Source of the DNA: Tepidiforma sp.
Lineage (GTDB): Bacteria; Chloroflexota; Dehalococcoidia; Tepidiformales; Tepidiformaceae
Assembly: GCA_026003935.1 (NCBI GenBank)
Contig: BPIE01000001.1
Coordinates: 806,001-870,000, forward strand
DNA length: 64,000 nt
Direction: 5' to 3'
Part shown: positions 57,311 through 64,000 of the stretch, one piece after another
Layout of the letters: each line of letters begins with the position of its first letter
Numbering within the stretch: the first letter of the stretch is position 1
The notes under the pieces: model-generated
Databases searched by the model: none
The model's input: the letters and a program-made list of their open reading frames with translations, nothing else
Told to the model about the DNA's origin: nothing
Made by a program: the position numbers and the translations under genes

Positions 57311-58470
57311 CGAGCGTGACGATTGGGGGGCTGGGGAGGTCGCGGGCCGGGGCGTCGTTCTGGCGCGGTTGGGACCGCTTCGACTATGTGATGGTGGCGG
57401 CTGCGCTGGCGCTGGTGGGGTGCGGGCTCGCGCTGATCCACAGCGGTTCGCGCCCGTGGTACGACGGGCCGATTACGAGTCTCGCAAGCCCGGTGGCGAA
57501 ACAGGCGCTGTTCGCGGCGGTCGGCATCGCGGTGATGCTGGGTGTTTCGCGTATCGACTACCACCGGTTCCTGCATTTCGCCTGGCTGCTGTACGGGCTG
57601 TCGATTCTTTCGCTGCTGGCGCTGTTCGCGCTGGGGAGCACGGCGTACGGGTCGACGCGGTGGTTCGACCTTGGGCCGGTGCAGGTGCAGCCTTCGGAGT
57701 TTGCGAAGGTTGCGGCGATCCTGTGCCTGGCGCGGTTCTTCTCGGAGCATGGGGGCGATGCGCGTGACCTGCGTTCGCTCCTGCTTTCGATGGCGGTGGT
57801 GGCGCCGCTTGCGGGGCTCGTGTTCGTGCAGCCGGACCTCGGGACGAGCATCGTGTTTGGCGGGATTTGGCTGGGCATCGTGGTGATTGCGGGGGCAAAC
57901 CGGAGCCACCTGCTGGTGATGGGGGCGATTTTCCTTGCGATTCTGCCGTTCGCGTGGACGTTTGCGATTGCGGACTACCAGGTCGAGCGAGTTGCGGTGC
58001 TGGTGGACCCGAACGAGGACCCGCTGGATGCGGGCTACAACGTGCTGCAGTCGCAGATTGCGCTCGGTTCGGGGCAGCTGTTTGGGAAGGGGTACATGCA
58101 GGGGGACCAGACGCAGCTGGAGTACCTGAAGGTTTCGACGAAGGACTTTATTTTCAGCCTGCTGGGAGAGGAGTTTGGGTTCGCAGGGGCGATGGTGGTG
58201 TTTGGGCTGTTCATCTTGCTGCTGATGCGAGGGGTGCGGGCTGCTCAGCTGGCGGGAGACACTGCGGGGCAGCTCATTGCGGTCGGCATCACGATGCTGA
58301 TCCTGATGCAGACGTTCATCAATGTTGCGGTGAACGTGAGCCTGTTCCCGGTGACGGGGATTCCGCTGCCGTTCGTGAGCCAGGGGGGTTCGTCACTGGT
58401 GAGCCTGTTCGCTTCGCTGGGGCTGTTGCAGAGCATCGTGATGCGGCACCGGTCGTACCGGCAGACCTGA
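57307..58470 (+). CDS. rodA: Peptidoglycan glycosyltransferase RodA
   Basis: 387 residues, about ten membrane helices, SEDS family. Conserved motifs: STRWFDLGPVQVQPSEFAK, FVQPDLGTSIVF, and TGIPLPFVSQGGSSLVS near the end; an Asp of the family in the STKDFIFSLLGEEFGF loop. It polymerises lipid II strands with PBP2. Its 3' end overlaps the convergent radA gene by 78 bp, an unusually long convergent overlap. Confidence 0.96.
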   Translation: MTSVTIGGLGRSRAGASFWRGWDRFDYVMVAAALALVGCGLALIHSGSRPWYDGPITSLASPVAKQALFAAVGIAVMLGVSRIDYHRFLHFAWLLYGLSILSLLALFALGSTAYGSTRWFDLGPVQVQPSEFAKVAAILCLARFFSEHGGDARDLRSLLLSMAVVAPLAGLVFVQPDLGTSIVFGGIWLGIVVIAGANRSHLLVMGAIFLAILPFAWTFAIADYQVERVAVLVDPNEDPLDAGYNVLQSQIALGSGQLFGKGYMQGDQTQLEYLKVSTKDFIFSLLGEEFGFAGAMVVFGLFILLLMRGVRAAQLAGDTAGQLIAVGITMLILMQTFINVAVNVSLFPVTGIPLPFVSQGGSSLVSLFASLGLLQSIVMRHRSYRQT

Positions 58471-59817
58471 GAGCCCGGCGGCATCGAGGGCTTCGGAGAG
58501 GGTGGCGGCGCGGAGGAGGCGGAGACCTTCGACATCGGGGGTGCCGGGGGGCACGACGGCGGCAGCGATGCCGAGGCGGGCAAGCTCGGCGAGGCGGCGG
58601 CTGGACTGGTGGATGGGCCGGACGGCCCCGGAGAGGGCGAGCTCACCGAGGAACGCCATGCCGGCGGGCAGGGGGCGGTCGCAGATGGCGGACGCGAGGG
58701 CGAGGCAGGCGGCGAGGTCGGCGGAGGTGTCGCGGAGGCGAAGGCCGCCGGAGACGCTGGCGACGATATCGAGCTGGCCCGAAGGGATGCCGCCGCGGCG
58801 CGCAAGCACGGCGAGGAGGAGGTGGAGGCGGGCGGGTTCGATGCCGGCAGCGATGCGGCGGGGGGCAGCCAGCGCGGTGGGTACGGCGAGCGCCTGCACC
58901 TCGACGGCGAGGGGCCGGGAGCCTTCCATGACGGCGGTGATGGCGCAGCCGGAAGCGCCGGGGGTGTGGGGGGCGAGGAGGACGGCGCTGGGATTTTCGA
59001 CGCTCTGGAGGCCGGCGCCGGTCATTTCGAAGAGGCCGATTTCATCGGTGGCGCCGAAGCGGTTCTTGACGGCACGAAGGAGGCGGAGGACGCCGCCTTC
59101 GGCGGATTCGAAGTAGAGCACGACATCGACGAGGTGTTCGAGGAGGCGGGGGCCGGCGACGTCGCCGCTCTTGGTGACGTGACCGGTGACGAGGGTGGCG
59201 GTGCCCGTGCTCTTGGCGAACGCGAGGAGGCGCGCGCCTGCCTCGGCGAGCTGGGCGGGGCCGCCGGCGCGCGATTCGAGGCCTTCGACGGTGACGGACT
59301 GGATGGAGTCGACGACGAGGACGTCGATGGCAGCGGCCTCGGCCGCGGCGAGTGCGGCATCGAGCCCGGGCTCGGCGATGAGGTCGATGGGGGCTGCGGC
59401 GACGCCGAGGCGCTCGGCACGCATGCGCACCTGGCGGGGCGATTCTTCGCCGCAGAGGCAGGCGACGCGGAGGCCGCGGTCGGTGAGACGGGCGGCGGCC
59501 TGGAGCATGAGGGTGGATTTGCCGATGCCGGGGTCGCCGCCGACGAGAATGAGCGAGCCGGGGACGATACCGCCGCCGAGGACGCGGTCGAATTCGGGGA
59601 TGGCGGTAACGAAGCGTGTAGCGGTGTCGTGTTCGACGTCGGCGAGGCGGAGGAGGGGGGCGGGGCCGGCGGCAGGGCGGCGGGAGGCGGCGGCGCGGGG
59701 TGCCTCTGCGAAGGGCTGGAGGGTGTTCCACGCCTGGCAGGCGGCGCAGCGGCCAACGTAGGCGACGCTCGTCCAGCCGCAGGCGGAGCAGCGGTAGCCG
59801 CGTTCGGTCCGGGGCAC
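58393..59817 (-). CDS. radA: DNA repair protein RadA (Sms)
   Basis: 474 residues. A C4 zinc finger (YRCSACGWTSVAYVGRCAAC), a RecA-like ATPase with Walker A GGDPGIGKST and LVVDSIQSV, the RadA-specific KNRFGATDEIGLFEM, and a Lon-like C-terminal domain. It drives branch migration of recombination intermediates. TATACT six bases before GTG 59817 fixes the start and suggests a leaderless mRNA. The last 26 codons overlap the rodA 3' end. Confidence 0.96.
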   Translation of the reverse strand: MPRTERGYRCSACGWTSVAYVGRCAACQAWNTLQPFAEAPRAAASRRPAAGPAPLLRLADVEHDTATRFVTAIPEFDRVLGGGIVPGSLILVGGDPGIGKSTLMLQAAARLTDRGLRVACLCGEESPRQVRMRAERLGVAAAPIDLIAEPGLDAALAAAEAAAIDVLVVDSIQSVTVEGLESRAGGPAQLAEAGARLLAFAKSTGTATLVTGHVTKSGDVAGPRLLEHLVDVVLYFESAEGGVLRLLRAVKNRFGATDEIGLFEMTGAGLQSVENPSAVLLAPHTPGASGCAITAVMEGSRPLAVEVQALAVPTALAAPRRIAAGIEPARLHLLLAVLARRGGIPSGQLDIVASVSGGLRLRDTSADLAACLALASAICDRPLPAGMAFLGELALSGAVRPIHQSSRRLAELARLGIAAAVVPPGTPDVEGLRLLRAATLSEALDAAGLSGLPVRPVPHHDALQQPQRSEQAHQ

Positions 59818-59823
59818 CGTGGG

Positions 59824-59829
59824 AGTATA
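59824..59829 (-). promoter_or_regulatory. -10 element of a probable leaderless radA promoter
   Basis: TATACT on the - strand, six bases before the radA GTG. No ribosome site. Confidence 0.5.
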
Positions 59830-59842
59830 GGTTGGGAACGCG

Positions 59843-61251
59843 TCAGGGGGCGATGAAGAGCACGTCGCCGGGCCCGGGGCGGGGCTGCTCGCCAGGCGGG
59901 ACGTAGACGGCGCCGGCGGCCTCGGGGTAGTACCAGCGAACCGCGGGACCGAGGTTGACGCCGTCGAAAACAGTGAGCCAGCCGGGAACGTTCCCGGCAG
60001 CGTAGAGGGTGGCGCCGGGAGGAAGCTCGGGGTGGGCGGCACGAAGGGCATCGACCCAGCGCTGCTGTTCGCCGGGGCCCCAGCGGGTCCAGTCGGCGAC
60101 GCGGTCGGCGAGGACCCACGAGCCCAGGACGAGGACGAAGATGCCCGCGGCGGCGGGTAGAGCAGACGGGAGGCGGAGGGGACGCGCTGGAAGAGGTCGG
60201 CGAGGAGGATGGCGAGGCCGAGAGCGAGCCAGGGAACGGTGAAGTAGAGGTAGCGGGGACCGACTCCGACCTGGTTGGGCGCGACGGCAAGGAGGGAGAG
60301 GAGCGCGCCTGCGAGGAGGACCGCGGGCTCCCAGCGGCGGAGGATGATGGCTGCGAGCGCGAGGGCGGGAACGACGGGGAGGGAGAGCTGCTGGACGGCC
60401 TGGCGCCAGCCGGAGACGCCGAAAAGCTGCTCGCGGAAGGGAACGAGGAGCTGTTCGAGGAGGGCGCGGTAGTTCTGGAGGGCTTGCTCGTTCCAGGCGA
60501 AGATGTCGGGGTTGGCGAGCGGTTCGGTAAAGAGGCGCGTACGGATGAGTACGTAGGCGGCGGCGAGGAGCGGGAAGGGGAGGAGCGGGAGCCAGGTTTC
60601 GCGGCGGCGGAGCTGCCAGCGCGAGGTGACCGCGAGGTGCCAGCCAACGATCAGCGGCAGGGCGACCCAGGCGCTTTCGCGGGCCATGGCGCCAAGGGCG
60701 AGGAGCGCCGCGGCGAGGGTGATGCGGCGCCAGCGTACCGTTGCGCCGGAAGTGCCGGCGAGGAAGGCAAGCCATGCGCCGAGCACCAGGGGAAGGGCGA
60801 GGCTGTTGATGGAGGAGACCCACGCGACGGCCTGGTAGCTCCCCGGGTAGAGGGCAACGGTCCCTGCGGCGATGGCGCGCACCGCGGGACGGGGGTCGAC
60901 CCGGGCAGCGATGGACCAGGTCAGGACGACGGCTGCGAGGTGGCCGGCCAGCACCGCGAGGTGGTAGGGGAGGGGCCGGCCGCCGGCGAGGGGTTCGAGC
61001 AGCTCGAAAACGAGGAACGCGAGGGGCCGCCAGAAGTCGCGGGTGAAGGGGAGGAGCGGCTCGCTCCCCCACGGGGTGAAGACGGCGCGGATGTAGTCGG
61101 GGGTCGGGAGGTCGCGGGCGGCGACGAGGTAGAAGTAGTCGTCGAGCCAGAACGGGGCGGTGAGCGCGGGAAGGTAGGCGAGGGCGGCGGCGGCAAGGAT
61201 GATGGGGAGGGGCCAGCCCTGGCGGGCCGCTCGCAGGAGCCTGGCGCGCAT
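59843..61251 (-). CDS. Membrane glycosyltransferase-like protein (GT39/PMT-like), frameshifted
   Basis: From ATG 61251: a cytoplasmic start, then membrane helix, then FWLDDYFYLVAARDLP, which carries the acidic pair in the first loop expected of GT-C enzymes. About ten helices follow, including GPRYLYFTVPWLALGLAILLAD. The frame breaks after SASRLLYP at a GGG run (60155-60157), one base missing, and resumes AAAGIFVLVLGSWVLADRVA. It ends with an external domain (GNVPGWLTVFDGVNLGPAVRW). The repaired length is about 469 residues. Donor and acceptor unknown. TACAAT lies seven bases before the ATG. Confidence 0.75.
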
Positions 61252-61258
61252 CGGCGGG

Positions 61259-61264
61259 ATTGTA
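61259..61264 (-). promoter_or_regulatory. -10 element of the membrane glycosyltransferase gene
   Basis: TACAAT on the - strand, seven bases before the ATG at 61251, between this gene and the recG stop. Confidence 0.4.
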
Positions 61265-61280
61265 ACGGACGGCGGGGGTG

Positions 61281-63719
61281 TCAGTTGGCCTCGGCGGCGC
61301 GTTCGAGGAAGGGGCGGACGGCGGCGGCGAGGGCGGCGTGCTCGGGGCGTTCGAGGCGGGGGTCGCGTTCGAGGACCCGGGCAGCGAGGGTCCGGGCGCG
61401 GAGCAGGAGGTCGCGGTCGGTGAGGCGTGCCACGCGGAGCATGGTATTGGTTCCGCTCTGGAGGCGGCCCCAGGTTTCGCCTTCGCCGCGCATGCGGAGG
61501 TCGACTTCGGCAAGGGCGAAGCCGTCGGTGGTTTCGCACATGGCGAGGAGCCGCTCGCGGGCGTCGGGGCCGGGGTCTTCTTCGCTGGAGAAGAGGATGC
61601 AGTAGCTTTGCTTTTCGCCACGGCCGACGCGCCCGCGGAACTGGTGGAGCTGGCTGAGGCCGAAGCGCTCGGCGCCTTCGATGACGATGACGGTGGCGTT
61701 GGGCACGTCGATGCCGACTTCGATGACGCTGGTGGAGACGAGGACGCGGGCTTCGTTGCGGGCGAAGCGGGCCATGACTTCGTCCTTTTGGCGGGCCGAC
61801 ATGCGTCCGTGGAGGAGCTCGACGTCGTAGCCGGCCAGGGGGCCGTTGCGGAGGAATTCGAACTCTTCTTCGGCGGAGCGGATATCGAGGGATTCGGATT
61901 CTTCGACGAGGGGGCAGATGACGTAGACCTGTTCGCCGGCGTCGAGCCGCTTGCGGAGGAAGCGGTAGGCGTCTTCGCGTTCGTCGGGGCGGTACCAGCG
62001 GGTGCGGATGGGCTGACGGCCGGGCGGGAGCTCGTCGAGGGTGGAGACTTCGAGGTCGCCGTAGACGGTGAGGGCGAGGGTGCGGGGAATGGGGGTGGCG
62101 GTCATGACGAGGAGGTGCGGGTTGGCGCCCTTTTGGCGGAGCTTCGCGCGCTGCATGACGCCGAAGCGGTGCTGCTCATCGACGATGGCGAGCCCGAGGC
62201 GGGGCAGCTGGAGGTCATCCTCGAGCAGGGCGTGGGTGCCGATGACGATGTCGGCTCCGCCGTGAGCGGTGTCGCCGCGGACCTGCGCTTTCTGGGCGGG
62301 GGTGAGGGAGCCGGTGACGAGGAGGACGCGCAGGGGCCGCCCGAGCCATGGGGGGCTGAAGACGCCGTCGAGGGCGGAGATTTCGCCGCCGAGGAGCCGG
62401 GCGAGGGAGCGGTAGTGCTGTTCGGCGAGGATTTCGGTGGGGGCCATGAGGGCGGCCTGCCAGCCGGAGCGGACGGCTGCGAGCATGGCAGCGAAGGCGA
62501 CCACGGTTTTGCCGGAGCCGACGTCGCCCTGCAGGAGGCGGAGCATGGGGTTGGGCCCGCGGAGGTCGCGCTCGATTTCGGCCAGGGCGCGCTGCTGGGC
62601 GGCCGTGAGGGGGAAGGGGAGCGCGGCGAGGAGGCGGTCGCGGAGGGGCCCGAGGTCGAGGGAAGGGGCGTCGTTGTTGCGCTGCCACTCGGCCCGGCGG
62701 ATGAGGACGGCGCACTGGACAGCGAGGAATTCGCCGAGGGCGAGGCGCTGGCGCGCGCGCTCGGCATCTTCCGGACGTGCGGGTGCGTGGTAGGTGCGGA
62801 TTGCCTCGGCGATGGGGGGGATGGCTTCGGCTTCGCGGAGCCACGCGGGGATGGGGTCGTCAACGAGGCCCGCAGCTTCGCCGACGGCGCGGGTAACGAC
62901 GGCGCGGATGGTCTTCTGGCCGAGGCCTGCGGTGGCGGGGTAGACGGGCTCGAGGCGGGCGAAGGAATCGCCGGCGCGCTCCAGCTTTTCGAACTCGGGG
63001 TTTTCGAGCTGGAGGCGGCCCCGGTAGCGGCGAACCCGGCCGGCGAGGACGACGCGGTCGCCTGCGCGGAGATTGCGGGCGACGTAGGGCATGTTCCACC
63101 AGACGACGGGGAGAGCGGCTGAACCGTCGGAGATGAGCGCGCGGGCGCCGCGGATGCGGCCGCGGACCCGGAACTCGGCGACATCGAGGACTTCGCCGAC
63201 GATGGTCTGGAGGGCCGACGACGGCTCGAGGTCGGCGATGCGGCGGAGGTTGGTGTAGTCGTTGAAGCGGCGGGGGAAGAGGTACACGGCATCGCCAACC
63301 GTGCGGACACCGAGGTTTTCGAACCGGGCGGCGACGGTGCGGGTCACACCGGGGAGGGCGGTCAGCGGGGATACGGGGGTGATGGGCGGCGGGGCCGGGG
63401 GAGCGGCGGCGGCGGGGCGGGCGCGGGGGGCAGAACGGCGGGGGGCTGGCGGCGCGGGGGCGGCTGGGCCGCCGAGGACGTCGAGCACAGCGCTGACCCA
63501 ACGTTCGCGGTCGGGGCCGGGGAGGGAACGGTAGCCGGCGGCGGGGAGCTGCCGGGCGAGGGGTTCGATGGGGGAGCCGCGGAGGAGACCGTCTTCATCG
63601 AGCTGCACGAGGAAGCGGTCGAGGCCGCCGACGACGGCGGTATTGCGGCAGCCGCCCTGCCGTTCGAGCTCGAAGAGACGGCGCAGCCGTGCGGTGTCGA
63701 GGGTGCGGGGAGCGTTCAT
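61281..63719 (-). CDS. recG: ATP-dependent DNA helicase RecG
   Basis: 812 residues. The wedge (OB) domain is around 150-250 (FPRRFNDYTNLRRIADLEP; VVWWNMPYVARNL). Superfamily 2 motifs: GDVGSGKTVVA, DEQHRFG, TATPIPRTL, and QFRGRVGRGEKQSYC. It remodels stalled forks. An N-terminal extension of about 110 residues with an Ala/Pro-rich linker precedes the wedge. The ATG overlaps the DegV stop by 4 bp. Confidence 0.96.
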   Translation of the reverse strand: MNAPRTLDTARLRRLFELERQGGCRNTAVVGGLDRFLVQLDEDGLLRGSPIEPLARQLPAAGYRSLPGPDRERWVSAVLDVLGGPAAPAPPAPRRSAPRARPAAAAPPAPPPITPVSPLTALPGVTRTVAARFENLGVRTVGDAVYLFPRRFNDYTNLRRIADLEPSSALQTIVGEVLDVAEFRVRGRIRGARALISDGSAALPVVWWNMPYVARNLRAGDRVVLAGRVRRYRGRLQLENPEFEKLERAGDSFARLEPVYPATAGLGQKTIRAVVTRAVGEAAGLVDDPIPAWLREAEAIPPIAEAIRTYHAPARPEDAERARQRLALGEFLAVQCAVLIRRAEWQRNNDAPSLDLGPLRDRLLAALPFPLTAAQQRALAEIERDLRGPNPMLRLLQGDVGSGKTVVAFAAMLAAVRSGWQAALMAPTEILAEQHYRSLARLLGGEISALDGVFSPPWLGRPLRVLLVTGSLTPAQKAQVRGDTAHGGADIVIGTHALLEDDLQLPRLGLAIVDEQHRFGVMQRAKLRQKGANPHLLVMTATPIPRTLALTVYGDLEVSTLDELPPGRQPIRTRWYRPDEREDAYRFLRKRLDAGEQVYVICPLVEESESLDIRSAEEEFEFLRNGPLAGYDVELLHGRMSARQKDEVMARFARNEARVLVSTSVIEVGIDVPNATVIVIEGAERFGLSQLHQFRGRVGRGEKQSYCILFSSEEDPGPDARERLLAMCETTDGFALAEVDLRMRGEGETWGRLQSGTNTMLRVARLTDRDLLLRARTLAARVLERDPRLERPEHAALAAAVRPFLERAAEAN

Positions 63720-64000
63720 TCGCGTTCGAGGGCGGCGACGCCGAATGCGCCGGGGCCGGTATAGGTGCCGACGACGGGGCCGAGGAAGGCGGTATGGAGG
63801 GTTGTGTGGGGAAGCGCCGGGCGGAGGCGGTCGAGGGCGGCGGCGGCCTCTTCGGGGAGGTCGCCGTGGGCGATGAACATCTCCCTGGCGCGGGGCATAC
63901 CGGCGGCGAGCTCGAGGATACGCTCGTGGGCGCGGGTGCGGGTGCGCACGCGTTCGAACGGAGCGACCTCGCCCTGGTCGACCATGAGGATGGGCTTGAT
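63716..64000 (-). CDS. DegV-family fatty-acid-binding protein, C-terminal part
   Basis: The gene runs off the window; only the last 94 residues are seen. IKPILMVDQGEVAPFERVRTRTRAHERI is cited in part: KPIL, then RVRTRTRA, is the DegV lobe-2 motif, and TAFLGPVVGTYTGPGAFGVAA is the family's C-terminal lipid/phosphate loop. DegV (FakB) proteins present fatty acids to a kinase for activation. It is coupled to recG by an ATGA overlap. Confidence 0.85.
   Translation of the reverse strand: MKPILMVDQGEVAPFERVRTRTRAHERILELAAGMPRAREMFIAHGDLPEEAAAALDRLRPALPHTTLHTAFLGPVVGTYTGPGAFGVAALERE

Noticed and set aside
63950-63970. CGTTCGAACG palindrome as a LexA site
   Set aside because: It lies inside the DegV coding region and lacks the GAAC-N4-GTTC spacing.

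Overview
The window is very GC-rich (roughly 70 % by eye) and gene-dense, with 1-4 bp stop/start overlaps in most operons. It looks like a chromosomal segment of a member of the Chloroflexota, possibly a Tepidiforma-like lineage. That guess rests on the giant glycosyltransferase carrying the YYY (DUF2298) domain seen mainly in Chloroflexi and Archaea, on the nickel superoxide dismutase, on the frequent GTG/TTG starts and on apparently leaderless promoters. I found no phage, transposase, CRISPR or rRNA; there is one tRNA (Ala, CGC).

Layout. 0-5.6 kb: a RING-like/SH3 membrane protein with a lipoprotein, a PfkB sugar kinase, an FMN reductase with a Nudix hydrolase, an S26 protease and a VOC protein. 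5.6-14.4 kb: the tig-clpP-clpX proteostasis operon, a peptide ABC importer (binding protein and two permeases, no ATPases) and aspS. 14.4-18.4 kb: a ModE-like regulator, a methyltransferase-like protein, a histidine phosphatase, a MarR regulator, and the divergent midA-peroxiredoxin pair. 18.4-31 kb: a 1517-residue glycosyltransferase/YYY protein, nitrite reductase with an FNT channel, gap, small zinc-ribbon proteins, a MobA-like/HAD/LysR/ferredoxin cluster and tRNA-Ala. 31-38 kb: rpsP-khpA-rimM, ffh, nickel SOD, a second peroxiredoxin and two MDR dehydrogenases.

38.3-42.5 kb is the most unusual stretch. A two-gene module of secreted or membrane-anchored proteins of unknown function (here called X2 and X1) occurs in three tandem copies. 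Each repeat junction carries a copied 3' end of the neighbouring alpha/beta hydrolase gene. The X2 copies share a nearly identical head and leader, but the third copy has a different ectodomain.

42.5-64 kb: uvrA, an ArsB-type transporter, a RibD-like reductase, hisH-hisA-hisF-hisI, ligA, the cell-shape operon mreB-mreC-mreD-mrdA-rodA, radA, a membrane glycosyltransferase, recG and the end of a DegV protein. DNA repair genes (uvrA, ligA, radA, recG) are concentrated here.

Sequence quality. At least eight genes are broken by single-base indels. Five of these lie at a run of three or four G followed by AA or TA on the + strand. Housekeeping genes such as hisH are affected, so many may be assembly errors rather than true pseudogenes. 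Function calls rest on recognising family motifs by eye; no database search was possible.
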